A stretch of DNA of 64,000 nucleotides from Arthrobacter sp. Leaf141 (GCF_001424565.1 NZ_LMOL01000002.1:160713-224712), one strand, 5' to 3'. Shown: positions 24,950 through 33,698, numbered from the stretch's first letter. Program-made: numbers and translations. Notes: a model not told the origin generated them from the sequence alone.

Positions 24950-25804
24950 ATGTTTGAACCCGCACAGCTGCGGTCCTTCCTGGCAGTCGCCGAGACCCTG
25001 AGCTTCACCAAGGCCGCCGAGCGCCTTGGCCTGGCCCAGCCCACCATCAGCCAGCACATCCGGAAGCTGGAAACGGCCGCTAAACGGGTCCTGATCAGCC
25101 GTGACACCCGCGATGTCAGGCTGACGGACAACGGGGACGCGATGGCCGGTTTTGCCCGCAACATCCTGTCGGCCCACGATGCGGCGGCGCGTTATTTTTC
25201 CGGCTCCGCCATGCGCGGCCGGCTCCGGTTCGGTACGGCTGACGACCTAGCCATTACGGGTCTGCCGCGGATCCTGCGGGAGTTCCGCCAGATCTACCCC
25301 CAGATCAACCTGGAACTCACTGTGGGCCAGAGCGACCAGCTGTACCGGAAACTCAACGCCGGCCAACTGGACCTTGTCTTCGTGAAATGGGTGGCCGGAG
25401 CCAAGGACGGCACGGTGGTCCAGCATGATTCCTTTTCCTGGGTGGGCCTGGAGCAGACTGTTCTTGAGCCCGGCGCCCCGGTTCCGCTGATCGCCTATCC
25501 CTCCCCCAGCCTGAGCCGCAAGCTCGCCATCGATGCGCTTGAGGCCCACGGCCGGACGTGGCGTATCACCTGCACAACACGGCAGATCAGCGGCGTCCTG
25601 GCGGCAGTCCGGGCAGGCATCGGCGTCGCGGTAATGCCGTCCTCGCTGGTGCCAGGGGACCTGAAAATCATCACCCGCCGCTTCGACCTTCCCGCCGTGG
25701 GGGACGTGGACTTCACGCTGATCCGCAATCCACTGGCCAACTCGGAAGTGATCGATGCACTGACGTCCTCGATCGTGGGCAGGACCATCAACCGGCAGGC
25801 CTGA
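24950..25804 (+). CDS. LysR family transcriptional regulator, divergent from an MFS exporter
   Basis: A 284-residue protein from ATG 24950. The N-terminal winged HTH (residues 1-60) reads LRSFLAVAETLSFTKAAERL then GLAQPTISQHIRKLE, standard for the family. Residues about 90-280 form the periplasmic-binding-like effector domain (GRLRFGTADDLAITGLPRIL). The palindrome at 24899-24917 is its likely site, controlling the divergent MFS gene. The inducer is unknown, but the arrangement is typical of efflux control. Confidence 0.9.
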   Translation: MFEPAQLRSFLAVAETLSFTKAAERLGLAQPTISQHIRKLETAAKRVLISRDTRDVRLTDNGDAMAGFARNILSAHDAAARYFSGSAMRGRLRFGTADDLAITGLPRILREFRQIYPQINLELTVGQSDQLYRKLNAGQLDLVFVKWVAGAKDGTVVQHDSFSWVGLEQTVLEPGAPVPLIAYPSPSLSRKLAIDALEAHGRTWRITCTTRQISGVLAAVRAGIGVAVMPSSLVPGDLKIITRRFDLPAVGDVDFTLIRNPLANSEVIDALTSSIVGRTINRQA

Positions 25805-25936
25805 CCCCTTGAAGTGGGAAATCCATTGATGGCACGGGCTTGCTGGCATATGCTGGGCTTTCCATGGTCAAGCAGCGGCCCTCCAGCACTACGGGCGCGC
25901 GCACCTGTTCGCTTCCGCGCCCGGGACAGGCAGCCA

Positions 25937-26251
25937 ATGACGACCGCCAGGAACATCCAGCCCAGCCAGGCGCATGCGCGCCCGCACGCCGCGCTCCGGC
26001 ACGCCGCCCGCCCGGCCGCGACCGGCACCAGGTACCCCACCACAGACAACGCCTATGTGGGCAAGCCGACCTGTGACAAGTGCCGCACCGACGAATTCAT
26101 CTACCTTGAGTCCTTTATCCCGCCCTCTTACCGGCGCGACGGCAGCATCGCTGTCCTCGGCGAGGTGGCCTACACCTGCACGCGCTGCGAGGATTTTTCC
26201 GCCCACAGTGTCCCGGCCGCCTGGACGCCGCCCGGCTGGTACCTGGGCTGA
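25937..26251 (+). CDS. Small protein with paired CxxC motifs (zinc-ribbon-like)
   Basis: A 104-residue protein, ATG at 25937 with only a weak ribosome-binding site. After a His/Ala/Arg-rich N-terminus (1-35), C46-D-K-C49 and C81-T-R-C84 are spaced as in a zinc ribbon, separated by a segment ending VLGEVAYT. The C-terminus is PPGWYLG. Family function is unknown to me; a structural zinc site is likely. A longer in-frame reading (start 25814) is possible but has no better start signal. Followed by a strong bidirectional terminator. Confidence 0.55.
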   Translation: MTTARNIQPSQAHARPHAALRHAARPAATGTRYPTTDNAYVGKPTCDKCRTDEFIYLESFIPPSYRRDGSIAVLGEVAYTCTRCEDFSAHSVPAAWTPPGWYLG

Positions 26252-26274
26252 ACCGCGGCCGGCGTTAACCGGCA

Positions 26275-26311
26275 AAGCCGGGCCGCCCCCTTCAACGGGG
26301 CGGCCCGGCTT
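26275..26311. terminator. Bidirectional terminator between the CxxC protein gene and putA
   Basis: A perfect 15-bp stem (AAGCCGGGCCGCCCC / GGGGCGGCCCGGCTT) with a 7-nt loop lies between two convergent genes. T-tracts are short, but stem stability and position make termination in both directions likely. Confidence 0.85.
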
Positions 26312-26336
26312 GTGCCGGTTTGGACGCTGCCGAAGC

Positions 26337-29300
26337 CTAGATCAGGCCTGCCGAGATGTGGTTCGGGGTGCCGAACCGGTGCGCGGTGATGCTGATGGCC
26401 TGCTCGTGGAGGAACGGCAGCAGTTCCACGCGTCCGGCTTCCGTGACCGGGTGGGAGTAGACGGCGACGTCGGGCCGGCCGCCGGTGGCCGCAGCCAGGG
26501 CAGCCGAGTCGCCGCCAATCAGGCGGATCCGGGCGCTGGTCAGCTTGCCGGACGCGGCGAGCAGGCCCACCGAAGCCAGCCAGCCGGCGTCGGACTCCAC
26601 CACAACGCCTATGTTCAGCGCGGTGAAGACAGGGCGCAGCTGCGCCGGAAGCTCGACGGCGGTGGACACTGTAACCGCGGAGCCCGCCAGGACTCCGGCG
26701 GCCGCGGTCCGCACCAGGTCAGCCAGCGGCGCACCTTCTGAGAGGCGGATGGTCACCGGGAGGCTGCGGTAGCGGAAGATGTTCCGTTCCGCGCTGAGGC
26801 CGGAGACATCCCTGGCAGTGCCGAACTCGTTGGCCCAGGCCTCGGCGTCGGACGCCAGGGCCCGGTTGACGGACTCCAGCTCGGCCGGGGCAAGAGCGGC
26901 ACTGGCTGCGTTGATGATCCGGCGCACGCCCGGGTGGCTGATGTCGGCCGTGGCGGTGCCGGTGGCCGGGGTCCAGGTGCCCAGGCCGGCCAAGTAGTTC
27001 GGTCCGCCTGCCTTGGTGCCGGCGCCAACGGCGGATTTCTTCCAGCCGCCGAAGGGCTGGCGCTGGACGATGGCGCCGGTGATGCCGCGGTTCACGTAAA
27101 GGTTGCCGGCCTCAATGGAATCCAGCCAGGTGCCCAGCTCGTCGGGGTTCAGGGAGTGCAGGCCCGCCGTGAGGCCGTATTCAATCTGGTTTTGGATGGC
27201 GATGGCTTCGCCCAGGGTATCCGCCGTCATCACGCCCAGGACGGGGCCGAAGAACTCGGTGAGGTGGAAGTAGGAGCCGCGCTTGACGCCGTAGCGCACA
27301 CCCGGGCTCCAGAGCCGGCCGGTCCCGTCCAGCTTCCGCGGCTCGACGGCCCAGTTTTCACCGTCGCCCAGGGAGGTGAGGGCAGCCAGCAGCTTCCCGC
27401 CGGCCGGTTCGATGATGGGCCCCATCTGGCTGGTGGGGTCCTGCGGGTAGCCAACCTTCAACGAGGAAACCGCGTCGATCAGCTGGTTGTGGAACCGCTT
27501 GGACTTGGCCACGGAGCCCACCAGGATCACCAGTGACGCGGCGGAGCATTTCTGCCCGGCGTGCCCGAACGCGGAGTACGCCACGTCCTTGGCCGCCAGG
27601 TCCAGGTCTGCACTGGGGGTGACGATGATGGCGTTTTTGCCGCTGGTTTCCGCCAGCAGCGGCAGGTCCTGCCGGAAACCGCGGAACAGTTCAGCGGTTT
27701 CGTACCCGCCGGTGAGGATCACGCGGTCCACGTCCGGGTGGGAGATGAGCTGCCGGCCGAGTTCCCGCTCGCCCATCTGGACCATGGCCAGGACATCCCG
27801 GGGAACGCCTGCCTCCCAGAGGGCCTCGACCATCACGGCGCCGCTGCGGGCGGCCTGCTTGGCGGGCTTGATCACCACGGCGGAGCCGGCGGCGAGGGCC
27901 GCGAGGGTGGAGCCGGCGGGAATGGCCACCGGGAAGTTCCAGGGCGGGGTGACCACGGTGAGCCTGGCTGGGACGAACGTGGCGCCGTCGACCGTTTCCA
28001 GTTTCCGGGCTGACTCGGCGTAGTAGTGCGCGAAGTCCACCGCCTCGCTGATCTCGGGGTCGCCCTGGTCGATGGTTTTGCCGGTCTCGCTGGCCATCAC
28101 CTCGAGCAGGTCGGCGCGGCGGGCCTCGAGGACGTCGCCGGCGCGGTGCAGGATCTCGGCGCGTTCGGCGCCGGACAGCGCGCCCCAGGCCTTGCCCTTT
28201 TCGACGGCGGTGCCGATCACGGTGTTGAGGGCGGCCTCATCCGTGATGGTTGCCGCCTGTACCGCTGCGTTGCCCAGGGTGGAACCTTCAACCCTGGCCA
28301 GGATGCTGCGGCCCCAGGTTCGGTTGGCGGGCAGCGACGGGTCAGTGTCGGGAGTGTTGTCGAACCCGTCGCGGGGCGCGGGCGCGGGGGCCGCGTTGCG
28401 GTCCTGGCGGCGGTTAGGCGGCGGAACGGTCTCATCCAGGGTGTCCAGGGAAGCCAGGAAGCGCTGCTTTTCGCGTTCGAACAGCACTTCGTTGTCGCTC
28501 AGTTCGAAGACGGCAGACATAAAGTTGTCCTGGCTGGCACCCTCCTCCAGCCGGCGGATCAGGTAGGCGATGGCCACGTCGAACTCGGCAGGGTGCACCA
28601 CCGGGGTGTAGAGCAGGAGGGAGCCCACGTCCTTCTTGACGGCTTCGGCCTGGCCCTGGGCCATGCCCAGCAGCATCTCGAATTCGATGCCGGCCTCGAC
28701 ACCGCGCTGCTTGGCCAGCAGCCAGGCGAAGGCGATGTCGAAGAGGTTGTGGCCGGCCACGCCGATGCGGATGTTGTGGATCCGGTCCGGGTGCAGCGAA
28801 TAGTTAATGACGCTCTTGTAGCTGGTGTCGGAGTCCTGCTTGCTGCCCCAGGTGGCCAGCGGCCAATCGTGCAGTGAGGATTCCACCTGTTCCATGGGCA
28901 GGTTGGCGCCCTTGACCACGCGGACCTTGATGGCGGCGCCGCCGGCGGCCCGCCGTCCCGCCGCCCAGCCCTGGAGCCGGATCATGGCGGACAGTGCGTC
29001 CGGCAGGTAGGCCTGGAGCACAATGCCGGCTTCCAGGTCCTTGAATTCGGGCTTGTCCAGGATCCGGGTGAACACCGCGATGGTCATGTCCAGGTCCTTG
29101 TACTCCTCCATGTCCAGGTTGATGAACTTGGCTTTGGTCCCGGGGCCGGCAAAGGAGGCGGCACGGGCAAAGAGCGGGGTGAGTTTTTCCACCACGTGCT
29201 CCACGGCCTCGTCGAAGGCCCAGGCGGAGTGCGGTGCAACGGTGGACGAAACCTTGATGGAGACGTAGTCGACGTCGGGACGGGCCAGGAGCGTATGGGT

Positions 29301-29831
29301 GCCTTCGAGCCGGCGGGAGGCCTCGTGCTCGCCCAGGACTGCCTCGCCCAGCAGGTTCACGTTGAGCTTGATGCCGTCCTTGCGGATTTTGGCGATGGCC
29401 GGGCCCAGTTTGGCATCCGTGGCGTCCACGATCAGGTGGCCCACCATTTCGCGCAGCACCTTGCGGGCCACGGGGATCACCACCTGCGGCAGGATCGGGG
29501 CCATGGTGCCGCCCAGGTGAACGGCGCTTCGCATGTACCACGGCAGGAAGGCCGGCACCTTGGGGGCCAGTGCTGCGAGGTTGCGTGCTGCCACCTGCAG
29601 GTCCTCGGGCCGGACCACGCCGTCCACGAATCCCACGGTGAATTCGAGGCCGTTGGGGTCTTTCAGGACACCGGCCAACTGCTGGGCTGACGCGTCAACG
29701 GGGACCTTCGCGGCTTCCGTCAGCCAGTGCCGGACCAACGCGATGGCCTCGGTGGCGAGTCCCTTCGCCTGCTGCACGTCGACGTCGACATGCTGCGCAG
29801 TCGCTGCCGGTTCCATTGCGAGGTGGGTCAT
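26337..29831 (-). CDS. putA: Bifunctional proline dehydrogenase / L-glutamate-gamma-semialdehyde dehydrogenase
   Basis: A 1164-residue enzyme that oxidises proline to glutamate in two steps, usually peripheral to the membrane. The N-terminal proline dehydrogenase barrel (about residues 30-470) shows NLDMEEYKDLD, the LQAYLPDA segment and YLIRRLEEGASQDNFM. The aldehyde dehydrogenase domain (about 520-970) has AETSGKNAI and the catalytic Cys near residue 762 in GHAGQKCSAAS. A C-terminal ALDH-superfamily-like domain (about 980-1160) completes the long form. There is no ribbon-helix-helix DNA-binding domain, so regulation must be external; a promoter element shared with the permease gene suggests the nearby LysR. 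Start signals are weak; a second ATG lies five codons on. Confidence 0.95.
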   Translation of the reverse strand: MTHLAMEPAATAQHVDVDVQQAKGLATEAIALVRHWLTEAAKVPVDASAQQLAGVLKDPNGLEFTVGFVDGVVRPEDLQVAARNLAALAPKVPAFLPWYMRSAVHLGGTMAPILPQVVIPVARKVLREMVGHLIVDATDAKLGPAIAKIRKDGIKLNVNLLGEAVLGEHEASRRLEGTHTLLARPDVDYVSIKVSSTVAPHSAWAFDEAVEHVVEKLTPLFARAASFAGPGTKAKFINLDMEEYKDLDMTIAVFTRILDKPEFKDLEAGIVLQAYLPDALSAMIRLQGWAAGRRAAGGAAIKVRVVKGANLPMEQVESSLHDWPLATWGSKQDSDTSYKSVINYSLHPDRIHNIRIGVAGHNLFDIAFAWLLAKQRGVEAGIEFEMLLGMAQGQAEAVKKDVGSLLLYTPVVHPAEFDVAIAYLIRRLEEGASQDNFMSAVFELSDNEVLFEREKQRFLASLDTLDETVPPPNRRQDRNAAPAPAPRDGFDNTPDTDPSLPANRTWGRSILARVEGSTLGNAAVQAATITDEAALNTVIGTAVEKGKAWGALSGAERAEILHRAGDVLEARRADLLEVMASETGKTIDQGDPEISEAVDFAHYYAESARKLETVDGATFVPARLTVVTPPWNFPVAIPAGSTLAALAAGSAVVIKPAKQAARSGAVMVEALWEAGVPRDVLAMVQMGERELGRQLISHPDVDRVILTGGYETAELFRGFRQDLPLLAETSGKNAIIVTPSADLDLAAKDVAYSAFGHAGQKCSAASLVILVGSVAKSKRFHNQLIDAVSSLKVGYPQDPTSQMGPIIEPAGGKLLAALTSLGDGENWAVEPRKLDGTGRLWSPGVRYGVKRGSYFHLTEFFGPVLGVMTADTLGEAIAIQNQIEYGLTAGLHSLNPDELGTWLDSIEAGNLYVNRGITGAIVQRQPFGGWKKSAVGAGTKAGGPNYLAGLGTWTPATGTATADISHPGVRRIINAASAALAPAELESVNRALASDAEAWANEFGTARDVSGLSAERNIFRYRSLPVTIRLSEGAPLADLVRTAAAGVLAGSAVTVSTAVELPAQLRPVFTALNIGVVVESDAGWLASVGLLAASGKLTSARIRLIGGDSAALAAATGGRPDVAVYSHPVTEAGRVELLPFLHEQAISITAHRFGTPNHISAGLI

Positions 29832-29898
29832 GGTTTGCCCCGTTCTTTCTGAGGTGGTGAGGAGTCTCTTTCCACCAGTATGGGCTCGCGCTCACATA

Positions 29899-29937
29899 AG
29901 ATAAAGCGATCTTTTCTAAGCAATACAGGTTAGAAAA
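29899..29937 (-). promoter_or_regulatory. Promoter/operator of putA (TCTAA-N10-TTAGA element)
   Basis: TTTTCTAA (29912-29919) and TTAGAAAA (29930-29937) form a perfect dyad with a 10-nt spacer. The adjacent AGATAAAG (29899-29906) gives a -10-like CTTTATCT on the minus strand, directed at putA. The same arrangement recurs at 31623-31658 upstream of the permease gene, with 25 of 36 positions identical. Confidence 0.75.
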
Positions 29938-29969
29938 GCCAACTCTTTTTTCGCCCCGTTAACCCAGCA

Positions 29970-30028
29970 TTGCCCTATCACTTATGGTCCCCAAACGCGG
30001 CGTTTGGGGACCATAAGTGATAGGGCAA
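29970..30028. repeat. Perfect 28-bp inverted repeat with 3-nt loop
   Basis: The left arm (29970-29997, beginning TTGCCCTATCACTTATGG) is exactly complementary to the right arm (30001-30028) around CGG. It lies 36 bp beyond the permease stop. No T-tract follows in either direction, so it is either an unusual Rho-independent terminator, a transcript-stabilising hairpin, or a member of a dispersed palindromic repeat family. Confidence 0.85.
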
Positions 30029-30064
30029 CGGGGAGGGAGTGGGACAAGGCGGGAGGGGGCCAGG

Positions 30065-31525
30065 TCAGTCGGCGGGGCGGGCCCCTACGGCTTCGTGGCG
30101 GCGCGGACTGTTGGGGTTCATCAGCGAGTTGCGCCGGCCGTAGGCGAAGTAGATCACCAGGCCGATGACCAGCCAGACGCCGAACCGCACCCAGGTTTCC
30201 CAGTGCAGCTGGAACATCAGGAAGGCCGAGGCCAGGACGCCGAAGGCGGGAACCAGCGGCATCAGCGGCAGGCGGAAGGTGCGTGGGGCATCCGGGCGCT
30301 TGTAGCGGAAGATGATCACCGAGAGGCAGACCACCACAAAGGCGGCCAGGATGCCGATGTTGGTCAGGTCGGCCACTTCCTTGATGGGGAAAACGCCGGC
30401 CAGGAAGGCCGAGGCGACACCCGCGATCCAGGTGACGCGCTGCGGGGTGCCGTGGCGGTCCGTCTTGGCAAACCAGCCGGGAAGGAGACCGTCGCGGCTC
30501 ATGGCGAACCAGACGCGGGTGACGCCCAGGAGGAACGTGAGCATCACGGTCAGGATGGACAGCACCGCGAACACGGAGATGATGGTGGCGATCACCGGCA
30601 GCCCCACACCGGTGAAGGCGGAGGCAAAGCCGGCCTTGGGGTCGATGTCCTTCCAGTTCTGCATGCCGGTCAGCACCAGGGTGGCGGCAACGTAGAGCAG
30701 CATGGCCACGATCAGCGACAGGATGATGGCCTTGGGCATGTGCTTTTTGCCGTCCTTGGCCTCTTCGGCGGCGGTGCTCATGGCGTCGTAGCCAAAGACG
30801 GCGAAGAACACCGTGGCGGAACCGGCCAGGACCGGGCCGAAGCCGCTGGGCATAAACGGGTTGTAGTTGTTGGTGTCGATGTAGAAGACGCCCAGGCCAA
30901 TGATGAAGAGGATGAGGATGACCTTGATGGCCACGGCCACCAGTTCGAATCGGCCGAACGCCTTGGTGCCGCGGGACAGGATCCAGGTGACCAGGAGGCA
31001 CACGAGGATGGCAGGGAGGTTGATGAGCCCGCCCTTGCCCTCGTCCGCGGTGGAGGTCATCCAGACGGGCATGTGGACGCCGATGCCGGAGAGGAAGGCC
31101 TCAAGGTAGCCGGAGATCCCGATGGCCACCACCGCCACGATCGCGATGTACTCCAGCAGCAGGTCCCAGCCGATGAACCAGCCGATGACTTCGCCCAGGG
31201 CCACATAACCGTAGGTGTAGGCCGAGCCGGCCCGCGGAATCATGCCGGCGAATTCCGCGTAGGAGAGGGCAGCCGCCGCGGACGCGAGGCCGGCAATCAG
31301 GAAGGAAATAAGCACCGCGGGCCCCACCCCTGGTGTTCCTTCGCTGCCGGCTGCCACCAGTCCGGCGAGGGAGAAGATACCCACGCCGATGATGCCGCCG
31401 ACGCCGATGGCCGTGAGCTGCCACAGGCCCAGGGACTTGAAAAGGCCGCTGTGTTTACTCTCTTCTTCGATGTCGTCAATGGGCTTGCGCCGCATGATCG
31501 ACTGGCTCAGGTCTTTGCTGGTCAT
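30065..31525 (-). CDS. APC superfamily amino-acid permease (CAT-like)
   Basis: A 486-residue membrane protein with about 12 helices; GGAG lies 6 nt before the ATG. It opens with a charged cytoplasmic stretch (RRKPIDDIEEE), then GLWQLTAIGVGGIIGVGIFSL (helix 1 with the broken-helix GIIGVGIF motif of APC carriers) and SYAEFAGMIPRAGSAYTYGY. FGYDAMSTAAEEAKD in helix 6/loop is typical of the cationic amino-acid transporter branch. Its promoter carries the same element as putA, so proline or a proline/arginine-pathway amino acid is a plausible substrate; this is inference. Divergent from a LysR gene. Confidence 0.88.
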   Translation of the reverse strand: MTSKDLSQSIMRRKPIDDIEEESKHSGLFKSLGLWQLTAIGVGGIIGVGIFSLAGLVAAGSEGTPGVGPAVLISFLIAGLASAAAALSYAEFAGMIPRAGSAYTYGYVALGEVIGWFIGWDLLLEYIAIVAVVAIGISGYLEAFLSGIGVHMPVWMTSTADEGKGGLINLPAILVCLLVTWILSRGTKAFGRFELVAVAIKVILILFIIGLGVFYIDTNNYNPFMPSGFGPVLAGSATVFFAVFGYDAMSTAAEEAKDGKKHMPKAIILSLIVAMLLYVAATLVLTGMQNWKDIDPKAGFASAFTGVGLPVIATIISVFAVLSILTVMLTFLLGVTRVWFAMSRDGLLPGWFAKTDRHGTPQRVTWIAGVASAFLAGVFPIKEVADLTNIGILAAFVVVCLSVIIFRYKRPDAPRTFRLPLMPLVPAFGVLASAFLMFQLHWETWVRFGVWLVIGLVIYFAYGRRNSLMNPNSPRRHEAVGARPAD

Positions 31526-31622
31526 GGATTACTCCTGCTTGGGGTGCGACCCCGACGCGGCGCCCGGAGATGGCTGTGACGGGGGTAACTGGGTTCCAAC
31601 AGTATGCACAGCGGCTTCCGTT

Positions 31623-31658
31623 AGATAAAGTGACTACTTCTAACCGATATTCATTAGA
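31623..31658. promoter_or_regulatory. Shared promoter/operator between permease and LysR genes
   Basis: AGATAAAG (31623-31630) is followed by TCTAA (31639-31643), a 10-nt spacer and TTAGA (31654-31658). Length and layout match the putA element exactly. The site lies 98 bp before the permease start and ends 16 bp before the lysR ATG, fitting divergent control and autoregulation by the LysR protein. Confidence 0.75.
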
Positions 31659-31674
31659 TTCGATAAGGAATTCC

Positions 31675-32637
31675 ATGCTTGATGTCCGCAGGCTGCGGCT
31701 CCTCCGGGAGCTGAGCATCCGGGGGACGCTTGCTGAGGTGGCGGAGGCCCTGCAGTACAGCCCGTCGTCGGTATCCCAGCAGCTGGCCCTGCTGGAGAAG
31801 GAAGTGGGGGTTGAGCTCCTGCGCAAGACCGGCCGCCGGGTCCAGCTGACGCCGCAGGCTGAGGTCCTGGTGGCCCACACCGCCCAACTGCTTGAAACCA
31901 TGGAGCAGGCCGAAGCGGACCTGGCCGCGTCCCTGACCACCGTCACCGGAACCGTCCGGATCGCCGTGTTCCAGTCGGCAGCCCTGGCCCTGATGCCCGA
32001 CACGCTGACCCGGATGGCTGCCGCATACCCGGAGGTGCGGATCGAAATGATCCAGCGGGAGCCCGAAACAGCCCTGCATGAGACCTGGGCGCGCGATTTT
32101 GACCTGGTCATCGCGGAACAGTATCCGGGCCACGCCGCGCCCAGGTATCCGGAACTGGACCGGCTGAAGCTCACCACGGATGCCATCCGGCTGGCGGTTC
32201 CACCGGCGGCCGACGGCGGAACCACCATCCGCTCGCTCGAGGACACCGCGGACCTCGCCTGGGTCATGGAACCGCGGGGTGCCGCATCCCGGCACTGGGC
32301 GGAACAGGCGTGCCGCAGCGCCGGCTTCGAACCGGACGTCCGCTTTGAGACCGCCGACCTGCAGGCACAGGCGCGCCTGATCGAGTCGGGCAACGCCGTG
32401 GCGCTGATGCCGGACCTGGTGTGGACCGGCCGGGGCACCACGGCCCAATTGGTGGAGCTCCCCGGCAGGCCGCACCGGACCATCTTCACGTCGGTCCGCC
32501 GCTCCAGCGCCCAGCGGCCGGCCATCCTGGCGGCCCGGGAAACCCTTGCCGCCGCGGCCGCAGCGGTGGCAGCCGGGGCGGGCCGGTCCTCAGCTGCGCC
32601 TGTTGATGACCTGGAAGGCCACCGCGCCGGTCAGTAG
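31675..32637 (+). CDS. LysR family regulator, probable controller of the permease and putA
   Basis: A 320-residue protein; AAGGA lies 5 nt before ATG 31675. The winged HTH at the N-terminus reads RRLRLLRELSIRGTLAEVAEA then LQYSPSSVSQQLALLEKEVG. The effector domain spans about residues 88-290 (GTVRIAVFQSAALALMPDTL), followed by an Ala-rich end. The group with this N-terminus controls amino-acid metabolism and export genes. It is divergent from the permease and one operon away from putA, both of which carry the TCTAA-N10-TTAGA element. The last 48 bp overlap the convergent next gene. Confidence 0.88.
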   Translation: MLDVRRLRLLRELSIRGTLAEVAEALQYSPSSVSQQLALLEKEVGVELLRKTGRRVQLTPQAEVLVAHTAQLLETMEQAEADLAASLTTVTGTVRIAVFQSAALALMPDTLTRMAAAYPEVRIEMIQREPETALHETWARDFDLVIAEQYPGHAAPRYPELDRLKLTTDAIRLAVPPAADGGTTIRSLEDTADLAWVMEPRGAASRHWAEQACRSAGFEPDVRFETADLQAQARLIESGNAVALMPDLVWTGRGTTAQLVELPGRPHRTIFTSVRRSSAQRPAILAARETLAAAAAAVAAGAGRSSAAPVDDLEGHRAGQ

Positions 32638-33018
32638 TTCGGTGAACAGCAGGACCGCCAGAGCCACCTCCACCGGGGCGCCCAGGCCGATCGCCACCAC
32701 GGCGGCGCAGGTCAACAGGACCGAGAACGGGCCCATCACCGCCAGCGCCCTGGTGAAGACGGCGTTATCGCGTTCATCCCCGGTCTGCGCGAAGGCCCAC
32801 TCGAAGGTGGTGACGGACTGCGGCCGGCGCATGGCCCGCCACACGCCGATGCCTGCCGCGGCCAACCCCAGCGCACCACCCACCAGGAAGCCATTTCCCA
32901 TGTTGCCGGGCCCGTATTCGCGCAGCAGGAGCCCTACCACCACAACGGTCGCGAGTCCCGTCAGGCAAAGACCCACCATCAGCGGCTTGTTTTGGCCAGG
33001 GAATCGTTCAGTCTGCAT
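32590..33018 (-). CDS. Four-helix membrane protein, partner of a decayed XRE regulator
   Basis: A 142-residue protein from ATG 33018; GAGGAG lies 7 nt upstream. Four hydrophobic segments (about residues 13-31, 44-60, 92-112 and 115-136) with a cytoplasmic loop (RRPQSVTTFEWAFAQTGDERDN) give a compact membrane protein of unknown function. In related genomes such proteins follow, with overlap, a short helix-turn-helix regulator; here only the tail of that regulator remains upstream. The two were probably a sensor/regulator pair, so expression may now be altered. Confidence 0.65.
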   Translation of the reverse strand: MQTERFPGQNKPLMVGLCLTGLATVVVVGLLLREYGPGNMGNGFLVGGALGLAAAGIGVWRAMRRPQSVTTFEWAFAQTGDERDNAVFTRALAVMGPFSVLLTCAAVVAIGLGAPVEVALAVLLFTELLTGAVAFQVINRRS

Positions 33019-33112
33019 GGAAGATCTCCTCAACAGTGCGGTGGAAGTGGCGGGCGATGGCGATGGCCAGCGGCAGGGACGGGTCATAGCGCGCCACTGT
33101 CGGCTGCGTCAC
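33008..33112 (-). pseudogene. Remnant of an XRE-type helix-turn-helix regulator
   Basis: Reading the minus strand gives VTQPTVAR directly followed by YDPSLPLAIAIARHFHRT and VEEIFHAD, then stop. This is the conserved second half of small XRE regulators (usual form QTVN-x-I/L-E-x-G-K-YDPSLPLAF... IEEIF). The N-terminal helices and the IENGK-like stretch between the recognition helix and YDPSLPL are missing. The stop overlaps the next gene's ATG by 11 bp, as in intact pairs. No start codon with a binding site exists for the fragment. I read it as a deletion remnant. Confidence 0.7.
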
Positions 33113-33150
33113 AGCGCCGCGGCTGGGCTCCGGCGTAGACTTGGTCCGTT

Positions 33151-33582
33151 ATGAATCGAACAATGTTCAAGTCCAAAATCCACCGGGCCACCGTCACGCA
33201 CGCGGACCTGCACTACGTAGGTTCCGTCACGGTTGACCTGGACCTGCTTGACGCTGCCGACATCCTGCCCGGGGAACTCGTGGCCATCGTGGACGTCACC
33301 AACGGCGCCCGGCTGGAAACCTACACCATCGCCGGCGAGCGCGGTTCCGGCGTCCTGGGGATCAACGGCCCGGCAGCGCACCTGGTGCAGGAGAACGACG
33401 TTGTTATCCTCATTACGTACGCCCAAATGACTTCCGCGGAAGCCCGCGCGTACACTCCCCGCGTGGTCCATGTGGATGCCGGCAACAGGATCATCCAGCT
33501 GGGCACCGACCCCGCCGAGGGCATCACCCCTGGGTTGGTGCGGCCGCCGTACGCCCTGGACAACTCGGCCCTGCCCGCGTAG
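33151..33582 (+). CDS. panD: Aspartate 1-decarboxylase
   Basis: A 143-residue proenzyme. The self-cleavage site is G24-S25 within HYVGSVTVD, generating the pyruvoyl group on the beta chain. K9, Y22, R54, T57, Y58 and N72 (INGPAA) correspond to family active-site residues. It makes beta-alanine from aspartate for pantothenate and CoA. It is monocistronic here rather than next to panB/panC. TAGACT 9 nt before the ATG and the lack of a Shine-Dalgarno sequence suggest a short or absent leader. A small hairpin (GGCG-GTATTTT-CGCC) follows the gene. Confidence 0.96.
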   Translation: MNRTMFKSKIHRATVTHADLHYVGSVTVDLDLLDAADILPGELVAIVDVTNGARLETYTIAGERGSGVLGINGPAAHLVQENDVVILITYAQMTSAEARAYTPRVVHVDAGNRIIQLGTDPAEGITPGLVRPPYALDNSALPA

Positions 33583-33698
33583 TCCCTGTCCGGATGGCGG
33601 TATTTTCGCCGTCCACACCCGCCCTTCAGGCTCAAATCTGATTAGCTGGGGGTTGTGAACCCCCGTCTGTTGACCTTCCGCCCCGCGGTGCGCGTGCC

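Noticed and set aside
24810-24965. Upstream extension of the MFS exporter frame
   Set aside because: It would translate through the LysR box and divergent promoter; the GTG at 24809 has a proper ribosome-binding site.
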